The position numbers were made by a program, and so were the translations under genes. The notes under the pieces are model-generated. The model saw nothing but the letters and a program-made list of their open reading frames with translations, had not been told where the DNA came from and did not search any database. A stretch of 28,953 nt of DNA from JBKHYJ01 sp046565505 (GTDB lineage Bacteria > Acidobacteriota > Blastocatellia > UBA7656): positions 1-28,953 of the forward strand of contig JBKHYJ010000119.1 of assembly GCA_046565505.1 (NCBI GenBank), written 5' to 3'. Numbering within the stretch: position 1 is the first letter of the stretch; every line of letters begins with the position of its first letter. Of this stretch, positions 18,006 to 26,972 are shown one piece after another.

Positions 18006-21000
18006 ATGAAACCCGCTATTGCTATCACCGGAATGGCCTGTCGATACCCTGACGCTCGCTCCCCGCTGGAGCTTTGGGAAGATGCGCTCGCTCAACGTAA
18101 AGCCTTCAGGCATATGCCCACGGAACGGCTACGCTCGGAAGATTATTTTTCGCCTGACCCTAACGCTGCCGACAGGACCTATTCGATGGAAGCGGCGCTG
18201 ATCGAAGGCTATGAGTTTGACCGCGTAAACTTCAACGTCGTCGGCAGCACGTTTCGCGCGGCGGATCTTGCCCACTGGCTCGCGCTCGATGTGGCAGCAC
18301 AGGCACTTGCCGACGCGGGCTTCACTGAGGATAAAAAGGTCCCGGGCGAAAACGCGGGCGTATTCGTAGGCAACACGCTCACGGGAGAGTTCGCGCGCGC
18401 CGGCAACCTCCGGCTGCGCTGGCCATACGTGTGCCGCGTGTTAGAGGCGGCGCTGGTAGCTGAAGGGTGGCCACCGACCCGGCGGCAAGAGTTTCTAGAC
18501 GCGCTCGAAGGCGAATACAAAAAACCATTTCCGCCTGTCGGCGAAGAGACGCTCGCCGGCGGCCTATCCAATACGATAGCGGGCCGAATATGTAATCACT
18601 TTGATCTGAGGGGCGGCGGCTATACGGTCGATGGGGCCTGCGCATCCTCTCTGCTGGCGGTCACCGCTGCCTGCTCGGCGCTCACTTCCCGAGACATTGA
18701 TGTTGCGCTGGCCGGAGGCGTAGACCTTAGCCTTGATCCATTCGAGCTAGTCGGCTTTGCCAAGGTCGGCGCGTTGGCGGTGGACGAGATGAGAGTCTAT
18801 GACCGCCATTCGGCCGGGTTCTGGCCGGGCGAGGGCTGCGGCTTTGTCGTGTTGATGCGCTACGAAGAGGCGGTTGCCTTGGGCCACCGCATTTACGCCG
18901 TCATTCGCGGTTGGGGAGTCTCGTCTGATGGGAGAGGGGGGATCACACGGCCGGAAGTCGATGGCCAAATGTTGGCGCTGCGCCGTGCTTACCGCAGGGC
19001 CGGGTTCGGCATTGACAGCGTAGCTTATTTTGAAGGGCACGGCACCGGCACCACGGTCGGAGACGCGACTGAGCTGAGAGCGCTTTCCAATACTCGCGGC
19101 GACGCGGCGGCCGACGTGCCTCCCGCAGCCATCGGATCAATCAAGGCGAACATAGGCCACACGAAAGCCGCCGCAGGGATCGCGGGACTCATTAAAGCGA
19201 CGATGGCTTTACATCATCAGGTCTTGCCGCCGACTACGGGCTGCAAGGACACTCACCCCGAAATAGCTCAGAAGACGCCGGCCCTTCGCGTGCTCGATAA
19301 GGGCGAGCTATGGCCCTCGGACCTGTCGCTGCGCGCAGGTGTTAGCGCGATGGGTTTCGGCGGAATCAACTCGCATGTGGTCTTAGAAGGCGTGGCCGCC
19401 GAGCGGCGCAAGACTTTGAGCGCGAACGAACAAGCGATGCTAAGAACTGCCCAGGACGCCGAGCTTTTCCTGCTTAGCGCGAAAGACATTCAAGGGCTAT
19501 CGCGGCAGGTGAAGCACCTGTCGGCGATGGCCGGAAACCTTTCGCGGGCAGAGCTGACGGACCTGGCTGCCGCGCTGGAGGCCCAACTCGAAGTCGGCCC
19601 CCTCCGCGCGGCAATAGTGGCATCCGCCCCGGCGGAGTTATCACAGCGGCTGGAGTTACTCGAAGCCCTGCTACTCAAAGAAGGGCACACACATTTGCAC
19701 ATCCGCGAAGGCGTCTTCTTCAGCAGAACCACACGGGCACTGCGCGTTGGTTTTCTCTTTCCGGGGCAGGGTTCGCCGACTCATCTGACAGGCGGGGCTT
19801 TGCGCCGCCGGTTCGCTTTCGTTGACGAACTTTATACCGCCGCCGACCTGGACCCGAATGGCAACAGCCTTGCAACAGACGTTGCGCAGCCAGCCATCGT
19901 GGGCGCCTCACTCGCGGCTTTGCGCACGTTAGACCATCTCGGAATCAAGGCCGATGTTGCGGTCGGGCACAGCCTGGGAGAACTCACCGCTTTGCACTGG
20001 GCTGGCGCCCTGGATGAAGCGGCATTGTTGCGCGTAGCTGCCGCCAGAGGAAAGGCTATGGCCGAGGTAGCAAGCCCGCGTGGGGCGATGGCAAGTATTT
20101 TCGCCGGGCGCAAGGAAGTGGAAGCGGCCCTCAACGGCGACCCTGTTGTCATAGCCGGTCTGAATGCGCCTAGGCAAACAGTAATATCGGGAGAGTCGCG
20201 CGCCGTAGAAGCAGCCGTCGCCCGCATGAAATCGAATGGGCTTGACGCTTTAATCCTCCCGGTCTCCGTGGCCTTTCACTCTCTACACGTAATGCCGTCC
20301 GTGCCAGTTCTCAGAAAGCACATCGACGGGGAAAGCTTCCACCCACTGCGGAAAACAATCTTTTCGACCGTCACGGGCGCCGCGCTCAGGAACGAAGAAG
20401 ACCTGAGGGAGCTACTCTGTCGCCAGATAACCGCTCCTGTGCTGTTTACGGAAGCAGTCAAGCTGGCGTCCCGGCACGTAGACTTCTGGATCGAAGTCGG
20501 GCCGGGCCATACGCTGAGCGGTCTCGCGGCAGAATTCATTGACGCGCCTGTTCTCGCCTCGGATGCGGGCGCGCCAACGATTGAAGGGTTGTTGAGGGTT
20601 GCGGGCGCTACGTTTGCCCTGGGAGGATTAACAAGACCCGACGCCATCTTCGCCGGGCGTTTCACGAGACCTTTCAGTTTGGATTGGCATCCTCGATTCT
20701 TCGTCAACCCGTGCGAGCTTGCTCCGATAACAGATGGCGACGGTCGGCGCGCGAGCGCTCCATTACAGGAGTCCGACAGTGGCGAGCCCGCCATTAAAGA
20801 GCCGAACGATCACGGGGGCAGACCGTTACCCGCCGACACGCCGGCAATCGCGAGCCAGGCGACGACACTGGAATTCGTTCGCTACCTCGTGGCGGAGCGA
20901 GCGGAGTTACCGGCCTCTGCCATCAGGAACGATTCGCGGATGCTAAGCAACCTGCATTTGAACTCGATCACCGTAGGCCAACTGATGGTCGAAGCCGCGC

Positions 21001-23849
21001 GGAGGCTAGGGCTGCGGCCGCTCTCCTCGCCCACGGATTATGCCGACGCGACAATTGTCGAGATCGCCGAGGCGCTTGTCGAGCTGGCTCGCACCGACGC
21101 ATCTCCGGCCATCGAAGAAGGTGATCAGGTCTCGGGCATCGACTCATGGGTCCGGGCATTCACGGTCGAGATGGTCGAGCGGCCGTTGCAACACCGCGCC
21201 AGTTCAGAAGGCAATGGCGCGTGGAGATTCATCGCTCCGTCCGTTTACCCAATTGCTGACGCGCTCAAAGACGCGGCCTCCGGTCTGAGCGGAGAGGGCG
21301 TCATTGTCTGTTTACCGCCCGGACCCGATGAGCGCCATCTGCCATTCCTGCTGGACGCTGTTCGTAAGATTTTCGGCGAGCCGAACCTTACACAATTCGT
21401 GCTGGTTCAGCATGGCGGCGGGGCGGCGTCGCTCGCGCGAACTCTTCACCTGGAGAAACCTGACCTCGTCACCTGTGTAATCGATGTCCCGCTCGAAGTG
21501 AGGGCGGTTGATTGGATAGTGGCCGAGATCGAGGCGGCAGACGGTTACGTCGAGGCTTACTATGACGGGGCCGGCGTGCGGCATGAGCCAGTCTTGAAAT
21601 TGCTCCCCGGAAACGACCGCGTACCAAGCCTGCCCCTGGGGTCAGAAGACGTGCTGCTCGTGACCGGGGGCGGGAAAGGCATAACCGCCGAATGCGCGAT
21701 CGCAATAGCTCAACAGACGCGGGCCAGCCTCGTACTTATGGGTCTGTCCGATCCGGCGGACGACGAAGAGCTCGCGACAAACCTGAAGAGGATGAACGCG
21801 GCAGGTCTGAAATTCACCTACATTGCCGCTGACGTGTGTGACGCGGCCGCCGTCAGGTACGCCCTAAGCCGGGCGAGCGAACTCTTCGGGCCGATCACGG
21901 GAATACTGCATGGCGCGGCGATTAACACCCCTCAACTACTAAGCTCTCTGGACGAGGCGGTGTTCGTGCGAACGATAGCCGTCAAGCTTCAAGGGCTTCG
22001 TAACATTATGGCCGCCGTCGACGAATCGCGATTGCGATTGCTCCTGACGTTCGGCTCCATCATCGCCCGCACGGGCCTGCCGGGGGAAGGCCATTACGCG
22101 CTCGCGAATGAGTGGCTGACTCGATTCGCCGAGCGTTTCCAGCAGGATCACCCTTCCTGCCGCTGCCTTTCAATCGAGTGGTCTGTGTGGTCCGGCGTCG
22201 GGATGGCTCAGCGGCTCGGCGGCGTCGATGCGCTCACGCGCGCGGGGATTACACCTATCACGCCCAATGTTGGCGTCTCCATCATGCGGAGCCTGCTGAA
22301 TCGTCGCTTGCCGTCAGTGCCCGTCGTCGTGACGGGCCGGTACGGAGGACTCGATACGCTGAAGATGGAGCAAGCAGAGCTTCCGCTCATGCGATTTCTT
22401 GAGCACCCGCGCGCTCATTACCCAGGCGTTGAGCTTATCGCCGAATCCGACCTCTCGGTCAATTCTGACCCGTATCTTTCTGAGCACATGCTCCAGGGCG
22501 AGCGGATCCTCCCGGCCGTCGTGGGGCTTGAGGCGATGGCGCAAGTCGTCATGGCGCTGACGGGGTCGGGCGAGCCTCCCACGTTCGAAGAGGTTAGATT
22601 TCTGCGGTCGGTAGTCGTGCCGGAAAATGGGACAGCAAGAATCCGCGTCGCCGCACTGGTCGGAGAGTCGGGGGAGATAGATGTGGCGCTCAGAAGCGCG
22701 GACACTGCCTACACAACAGACCACTTTAGAGCCAGATGCCGCATCGCGGACCCGCGCTCTGAAGTTCTTCAAGGGTCGCATGCCCTGCCGGGACCGGAAG
22801 GCGGAATACAGATTAATCCTGGCAGTGATCTTTATAACAACATTCTTTTTCATCAAGGAAGATTTCTCCGCGTGCAAGGATACAGGATGCTTTCCGCGAC
22901 AGAGTGCGTTGCCGAGATAGGGCCTGCGGCGGAGGGCGCATGGTTCGGTCGCTATCTACCTGACGGACTCGTGCTAGGCGACGCGGCGGCCCGCGACGCG
23001 GCAATACATTGCATCCAGGCGTGCATCCCGCATGCCACGGTGTTGCCCGTAGGAGTTGATCGGTTGACTACGGGAGGCGCGTTGCCGGCGGCCTCATGCT
23101 TTGCGTGGGCGCGTGAGCGGAGCAGAGACGGAGACCTGTTCGTCTACGACCTGGATGTGACGGATGATGAAGGCGTCGTCCGAGAACGGTGGGAAGGGCT
23201 AAGGCTGCGTGCGGTCAATCGGTCAGAAAGAAAGCGGCCGTGGCCTGTCGGCCTCTTAAGCCCTTACGTCGAGCGCCGCATTCAAGAATTGATTCCGGGG
23301 TCAGGCATTGCCGTGGCGCTGGCGCGCAATCTGGATGGCGAGAGGCAAGTTCACAGCGACCTGATGATTCAGCAATGCCTCCGCGAGCCGGTGAGCGTGC
23401 AAAGGCGCCATGACGGAAAACCTGAAGTCGCCGGCATGCGCGAAGTTTCAGTCTCCCATTCCGGCGAAACTACGTTAGCCGTTGCGAGCTTCGGCCCTGT
23501 AGGCTGCGACATAGAGAAGGTTGCCAGCCGCCCCATCTGGCTGTGGCGTGACTTGCTCGGCATAGAACGCTTCAAACTCGCCGAGGCGATTGCGCTGCAG
23601 GCTGGTGAAAGCATACATGCGGCAGCCACGCGAGTATGGGCGGCCATCGAATGTCTGAAGAAAGGCGGCGCGCTCGTGAATGCGCCGCTCGTGATCTCAT
23701 CATCCGATGACCGCTGCTGGGCCTTGTTATCATCCGGTCCACTGGTCATTGCGACCGCGTCGTTGATGATTGAGGGCGCTCAAGACGCGCTAGTCTTGGC
23801 GGTGCTGGTCAAGGAGCAACAATGCGAGCTTTTGAGTACAGCCATGTAG
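18006..23849 (+). CDS. pksE: PKSE, iterative enediyne polyketide synthase (KS-AT-ACP-KR-DH-PPTase)
   Basis: This 1947-residue megasynthase has the domain order unique to enediyne PKSs, and every expected catalytic residue is in place. KS, residues 1-460: Cys212 (DGACASS), His345 (EGHGTGTT) and His385 (NIGHTK). AT, about 580-870: FPGQGSP, Ser656 in GHSLGE and His758 in AFHS. ACP, about 950-1025: Ser987 in LHLNSITV. KR, about 1210-1420: TGGGKGITAE, Ser1351, Tyr1364 and Asn1368. DH, about 1480-1700: His1494 and, in LVLGDAAARDAAIHCIQACIPH-like context, Asp1659/Asp1664. C-terminal PPTase, about 1750-1945: Asp1835 and Glu1837 (CDIE), Trp1878, Glu1882 and Lys1885, which would self-activate the ACP. 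The family uses malonyl-CoA iteratively to make a linear C15 polyene released with TEBC. No enoyl reductase is present, as expected. A 3-nt gap from unbU and a 28-nt overlap with the thioesterase gene show tight coupling. Length matches known PKSEs (about 1900-2000). Confidence 0.97.
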   Translation: MKPAIAITGMACRYPDARSPLELWEDALAQRKAFRHMPTERLRSEDYFSPDPNAADRTYSMEAALIEGYEFDRVNFNVVGSTFRAADLAHWLALDVAAQALADAGFTEDKKVPGENAGVFVGNTLTGEFARAGNLRLRWPYVCRVLEAALVAEGWPPTRRQEFLDALEGEYKKPFPPVGEETLAGGLSNTIAGRICNHFDLRGGGYTVDGACASSLLAVTAACSALTSRDIDVALAGGVDLSLDPFELVGFAKVGALAVDEMRVYDRHSAGFWPGEGCGFVVLMRYEEAVALGHRIYAVIRGWGVSSDGRGGITRPEVDGQMLALRRAYRRAGFGIDSVAYFEGHGTGTTVGDATELRALSNTRGDAAADVPPAAIGSIKANIGHTKAAAGIAGLIKATMALHHQVLPPTTGCKDTHPEIAQKTPALRVLDKGELWPSDLSLRAGVSAMGFGGINSHVVLEGVAAERRKTLSANEQAMLRTAQDAELFLLSAKDIQGLSRQVKHLSAMAGNLSRAELTDLAAALEAQLEVGPLRAAIVASAPAELSQRLELLEALLLKEGHTHLHIREGVFFSRTTRALRVGFLFPGQGSPTHLTGGALRRRFAFVDELYTAADLDPNGNSLATDVAQPAIVGASLAALRTLDHLGIKADVAVGHSLGELTALHWAGALDEAALLRVAAARGKAMAEVASPRGAMASIFAGRKEVEAALNGDPVVIAGLNAPRQTVISGESRAVEAAVARMKSNGLDALILPVSVAFHSLHVMPSVPVLRKHIDGESFHPLRKTIFSTVTGAALRNEEDLRELLCRQITAPVLFTEAVKLASRHVDFWIEVGPGHTLSGLAAEFIDAPVLASDAGAPTIEGLLRVAGATFALGGLTRPDAIFAGRFTRPFSLDWHPRFFVNPCELAPITDGDGRRASAPLQESDSGEPAIKEPNDHGGRPLPADTPAIASQATTLEFVRYLVAERAELPASAIRNDSRMLSNLHLNSITVGQLMVEAARRLGLRPLSSPTDYADATIVEIAEALVELARTDASPAIEEGDQVSGIDSWVRAFTVEMVERPLQHRASSEGNGAWRFIAPSVYPIADALKDAASGLSGEGVIVCLPPGPDERHLPFLLDAVRKIFGEPNLTQFVLVQHGGGAASLARTLHLEKPDLVTCVIDVPLEVRAVDWIVAEIEAADGYVEAYYDGAGVRHEPVLKLLPGNDRVPSLPLGSEDVLLVTGGGKGITAECAIAIAQQTRASLVLMGLSDPADDEELATNLKRMNAAGLKFTYIAADVCDAAAVRYALSRASELFGPITGILHGAAINTPQLLSSLDEAVFVRTIAVKLQGLRNIMAAVDESRLRLLLTFGSIIARTGLPGEGHYALANEWLTRFAERFQQDHPSCRCLSIEWSVWSGVGMAQRLGGVDALTRAGITPITPNVGVSIMRSLLNRRLPSVPVVVTGRYGGLDTLKMEQAELPLMRFLEHPRAHYPGVELIAESDLSVNSDPYLSEHMLQGERILPAVVGLEAMAQVVMALTGSGEPPTFEEVRFLRSVVVPENGTARIRVAALVGESGEIDVALRSADTAYTTDHFRARCRIADPRSEVLQGSHALPGPEGGIQINPGSDLYNNILFHQGRFLRVQGYRMLSATECVAEIGPAAEGAWFGRYLPDGLVLGDAAARDAAIHCIQACIPHATVLPVGVDRLTTGGALPAASCFAWARERSRDGDLFVYDLDVTDDEGVVRERWEGLRLRAVNRSERKRPWPVGLLSPYVERRIQELIPGSGIAVALARNLDGERQVHSDLMIQQCLREPVSVQRRHDGKPEVAGMREVSVSHSGETTLAVASFGPVGCDIEKVASRPIWLWRDLLGIERFKLAEAIALQAGESIHAAATRVWAAIECLKKGGALVNAPLVISSSDDRCWALLSSGPLVIATASLMIEGAQDALVLAVLVKEQQCELLSTAM

Positions 23850-24244
23850 TGGGCTTCGAGGAAACTAACCTCGTAGGCAACGTGTATTACGTGAATCACC
23901 TACGCTGGCAGGGGCGGTGTAGAGAGTTATTCCTGCGAGAGAAGGCCCCGAGCGTACTGACCGATCTCGAAAACGGGCTCAGCTTGGTAACGACCAGGTG
24001 CGTTTGTGACTACCTGGCGGAGCTTTCAGCCTTTGACGAAATAGTTATCCGCATGCGCCTCGGCGGCATGGCGCAGAACCGCGTGTCTATGGCCTTCGAG
24101 TATTGGCGGCGCAGCGGTGATAAGGAAGAACTCGTCGCGCGTGGGGAGCAGCAGATCGCCTGCATGGTGCGCGAGGGGACGCACCTCAGGCCCACGCCCG
24201 TTCCCGAAGCGTTAAAAAAAGCCCTGCAACCTTACGCGCATTGA
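23822..24244 (+). CDS. tebC: TEBC, enediyne hot-dog thioesterase
   Basis: This 140-residue single-domain hot-dog (4HBT-like) thioesterase releases the polyene from PKSE. The N-terminal block GFEETNLVGNVYYVNHLRWQ followed by GRCRELFL (residues 11-38) is almost the family consensus of CalE7/SgcE10-type enzymes. At the position of the catalytic Asp of ordinary 4HBT thioesterases there is Asn16 (ETNLVGN), a known peculiarity of the enediyne thioesterases, which lack an acidic catalytic residue. Other conserved features are LSLVTTRCVCDYLAE and FDEIVIRMRL. The start lies inside the PKSE gene with AAGGAG at 23811-23816, giving a 28-nt overlap and likely translational coupling. It is the last gene of the cassette, and the next gene starts 144 nt downstream. 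Length matches the family (about 140-150). Confidence 0.95.
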   Translation: MRAFEYSHVVGFEETNLVGNVYYVNHLRWQGRCRELFLREKAPSVLTDLENGLSLVTTRCVCDYLAELSAFDEIVIRMRLGGMAQNRVSMAFEYWRRSGDKEELVARGEQQIACMVREGTHLRPTPVPEALKKALQPYAH

Positions 24245-24388
24245 CGGGCGTGAATGCGGCCTTCGGGGACTGCCGGGATGTGCGAGTCATCTCCACGCGA
24301 GATGTCGTCGGGCAGGCCTCAATTTGCGCCCGGCTGTTTCAATCTCTCTTTAGTAAGAGGCTTTCGGTCCGCGACCAGGAGGGTCAAC

Positions 24389-25231
24389 ATGTCACAAGCT
24401 TTACACTCGTCTGAAAGTGGCTGCCGGGCCAGCACCAGCTTGTTCCGCTTCCGGGTCGTGGAACGAGTGATTCTTGCCATGCGCGAAAGAGTTGACGAGC
24501 CGCTGTCATTACAATTACTGGCCGACATAGCCATAATGAGTCCGTACCATTTTGACCGGGTTTTCCGCCAGACGACAGGTATCCCGGCCTGCCAGTTCCT
24601 GGGCGCGATACGTCTTGAGAAGGCGAAGCGGTTGCTGCTGACGACCGACCTCAGCGTAACAGACATCTGCTTTGAAGTCGGCTATAACAGCCTCGGCACC
24701 TTTATAACTCGCTTCACGCAACTCGTCGGGTTGCCGCCGCGTAGGCTGCGCCAGTTGGCTAAAAAGAAGAGCAATTCCCGCCTGGGGTCATTGCCTGATT
24801 CCAACCCACAAGCCGCGGACTCCAAAGCGGCGGAGCCAATAAGGGGCCGAATACTTGCGGAAGACGCCGCCCCCGGCCCGGTCTTCGTAGGGTTGTTTCC
24901 GAGGCCGATCCCGCAGGGCCGCCCCGCCGGCTGTGCCCTCCTCAACGGGCCGGGCGACTACGCCTTACCGCCGGTGCCGGATGGCAGCTACTACGCGTTC
25001 GCCGCCGCCTTCCGACAGTCGGACAACCCGGTGAACTACCTGCTGCCCGACATGAGCAAGGTCCGCGTCGGCGTCAGCGAGTGTATCGAGGTGCGCGATA
25101 ATCAGACGGCCGACACCACTGACGTTATGCTGCGCCCCATTAAGCTGACTGACCCCCCGCTGCTTGTCGCATTGCCGTTTTTGTTACACGAACAGTTCAG
25201 CTTCGCGCCCGACGAATCTAATCTGATATGA
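24389..25231 (+). CDS. AraC-family regulator with C-terminal sensory-like extension
   Basis: This 280-residue regulator carries its AraC-type double helix-turn-helix near the N-terminus (about residues 20-120: LSLQLLADIAIMSPYHFDRVF, then LSVTDICFEVGYNSLGTFITRF), not at the C-terminus as usual. The ATG at 24389 is chosen over an upstream in-frame start at 24254 because AGGAGG lies at 24377-24382 and because the extra 45 residues look untypical. After a serine/alanine-rich linker, residues about 150-275 form a beta-rich domain (GPVFVGLFPRPIPQGRPAGC, GDYALPPVPDGSYYAFAA, VSECIEVRDNQTADTTDVML) resembling carbohydrate-binding or transthyretin-like folds. I know this arrangement from other bacteria but not its ligand. 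It could sense a small molecule or product. It follows the thioesterase gene in the same direction and may regulate either the cassette or the downstream unknown genes. Confidence 0.85.
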   Translation: MSQALHSSESGCRASTSLFRFRVVERVILAMRERVDEPLSLQLLADIAIMSPYHFDRVFRQTTGIPACQFLGAIRLEKAKRLLLTTDLSVTDICFEVGYNSLGTFITRFTQLVGLPPRRLRQLAKKKSNSRLGSLPDSNPQAADSKAAEPIRGRILAEDAAPGPVFVGLFPRPIPQGRPAGCALLNGPGDYALPPVPDGSYYAFAAAFRQSDNPVNYLLPDMSKVRVGVSECIEVRDNQTADTTDVMLRPIKLTDPPLLVALPFLLHEQFSFAPDESNLI

Positions 25232-25274
25232 GCTTCGCGGGTGAGTAGAAATGGTGTAAGGCTCAGCGGCGAAT

Positions 25275-25312
25275 GGCCCGGCATGCGACGGGCATAGCGG
25301 CGTTGATTTTTT
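25275..25312 (+). terminator. Weak hairpin with T-run after the AraC-type gene
   Basis: ATG(g)CCCG and CGGGCAT (about 25273-25280 and 25289-25295) can pair with one bulged base around an eight-base loop. A run of six T lies about 12 nt further on. This could end the regulator transcript, but the spacer between stem and T-run makes it a poor intrinsic terminator. Confidence 0.25.
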
Positions 25313-25484
25313 GATTAATGGGTTCACCTTCCTACACGCTACGGGGGCCATCTCCCATAAATTGCCGAACAGAAGAAATCAATAACTCGCGGGCACAAAT
25401 TCAGCAATATGAGAGAAGACCTGTGACATGCGTTCCAGTATGATTGGCACCGGATAGGGCACATCATAAGGAGGAAAGCACACA

Positions 25485-26822
25485 ATGGCTATAGACCTAT
25501 GTAATAAGCAGGAGCACATCCGCATTAGCGACGACAGTGCGACGCTAGAGGGCCGATTCGGAGAGGCGTTGAACGACGTTTCGGTTCCGCTCGATGCCCT
25601 CTCGGTAGATCAGAGGGAAGTGGTCGAGCTGGCCTACTACTCGGCGTTGAATCACCCGAACCCTCTAATGCACGTCGTCGGGGACCCCGCCGCCTGGGAG
25701 AGTTATTTCGGGCATGCGCTGGACCGTGTCGCCGTGCGGCTGGACCCGCGCGCCAACAGCGAATTGCGCCACCAGGCCAGGAACCACCCTGACCCGGTCA
25801 TGCGCGAGCAGGCGCTTTACGAATATACGGATCGAAATAATGATGACGCAATCGAATTGCTGTGCGAGGCGGTCCAGCATGACCGCGACCGCCAGGTTAG
25901 ATGGGATGCACTCTGGGCCATCGAAAAGATGGGCGGCATCAAAGCCGTCCAGGCTTTGCGGAAGTTCCAGAAGGATGCTGATCCGGAGATAGCTGAATGG
26001 GCGAGCTTGTTCATAGGGGAGCTACAGACGGGCGCTCCTAGTTTCGACGGCCGCGAATGTCGCTACACCCCGGGGCGCACGTTCGATGAAACCATCTTCC
26101 TCCTGATTCATTGTGATCTCTATATTCGTCTCGACAACACCAACCAGCACTGGGGAAAACTGTCGCTGGCGCCGCAGGGTCTCGCGCGCGTATATGGTCA
26201 AGCGCACGCCTGCCCGAACGTCGAAACACGCGAGCGGCAACTTGTGATCGCCAAGCAAATCTCCGGCCTACACGCCGACGGCAGCCTGCACGTAGATAAC
26301 TACCTCTTCCGCGGATTCACGGAGCGGACCCAGATAGACAGAGGAAACTTCTACTTCGAATCTCACGTCAAGCGGCCGTTCTACGTATCGGGCAAGGCCG
26401 ATGACCCGTCGATGGGGGTGCAGGACAGCCACATCGGCTTCATGCGCGAAGGGTGCTGGTACTTGGACAACCGATTTAAGATTCGCGGCTCCGACGCCAT
26501 ACGCTACGTGCGCGGCCGATTCCAGGGCTGGGGCTACACCAACTTGCAGCGGATAGCAGGGAAGCCGCTCGACGAGATATTGGAACCGGGCAATGGCATT
26601 CTCTCGACCCTGCACAACCCGGTGGCCGGGCCTCTGACCAACGTCTTCATCGCGGGCACCTTCAAGGGCAAGCTCAACGACTGGGACGGCGATGGGAACA
26701 TAGACCTGAACTCGCGTAGCGTTTACTCCACGACAGAAGGGGAAGTTGACAGCAACATGGATGGCATACCGGATAGCCCCGGCGTGGCATGCTGCCCCGG
26801 GGTGAACGGGGGCCTTCTGTGA
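25485..26822 (+). CDS. Uncharacterised HEAT-repeat protein with Ca-binding-like loops
   Basis: I do not recognise this 445-residue protein as a whole. It has no signal peptide. Residues about 88-175 form HEAT-like repeats (HPDPVMREQALYEYTDRNND, DRQVRWDALWAIEKMGGIKAVQAL). Residues about 190-395 are a beta-rich, aromatic-rich region (FDETIFLLIHCDLYIRLDN, NFYFESHVKRPFYVSGK, VRGRFQGWGYTNLQ) without known motifs. The C-terminus contains two Asp-rich loops, DWDGDGNIDLN (399-409) and DSNMDGIPDSPG (422-433), which look like dockerin/EF-hand calcium sites and recall the loops of the UnbV proteins. AAGGAGG at 25468-25474 precedes the ATG. The gene stands 253 nt after the AraC-type regulator and 150 nt before the next unknown gene. 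A role in binding or handling a product is conceivable from context only. Confidence 0.85.
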   Translation: MAIDLCNKQEHIRISDDSATLEGRFGEALNDVSVPLDALSVDQREVVELAYYSALNHPNPLMHVVGDPAAWESYFGHALDRVAVRLDPRANSELRHQARNHPDPVMREQALYEYTDRNNDDAIELLCEAVQHDRDRQVRWDALWAIEKMGGIKAVQALRKFQKDADPEIAEWASLFIGELQTGAPSFDGRECRYTPGRTFDETIFLLIHCDLYIRLDNTNQHWGKLSLAPQGLARVYGQAHACPNVETRERQLVIAKQISGLHADGSLHVDNYLFRGFTERTQIDRGNFYFESHVKRPFYVSGKADDPSMGVQDSHIGFMREGCWYLDNRFKIRGSDAIRYVRGRFQGWGYTNLQRIAGKPLDEILEPGNGILSTLHNPVAGPLTNVFIAGTFKGKLNDWDGDGNIDLNSRSVYSTTEGEVDSNMDGIPDSPGVACCPGVNGGLL

Positions 26823-26972
26823 GCTTTTGGGCCGCAACCGCGCCCGATTCCACGCAGGCGGGATTTCAAGAGCCGCCCTTGCGGAATCGGGTGACGGAAG
26901 CCGGCTCTCTGTCTTTTGGAACGCAGCGATCAGTTCTACATCACTACATCTTAAGGGAAAGGAGTGCAATTT

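Noticed and set aside
22314..22877. 187-codon minus-strand open frame inside PKSE
   Set aside because: Lies entirely within the DH-coding part of PKSE, whose reading is certain; a shadow frame.
18006..23849. Polyunsaturated fatty acid synthase subunit instead of an enediyne PKS
   Set aside because: A single ACP, an integrated C-terminal PPTase, no enoyl reductase partner and direct linkage to UnbL/UnbV/UnbU/TEBC fit the enediyne type and not the multi-ACP PUFA systems.
26268..26969. 233-codon minus-strand open frame opposite the HEAT-repeat gene
   Set aside because: Antisense to a gene with strong ribosome binding site and clear repeats; composition (Val/Arg-rich) is that of an antisense shadow.
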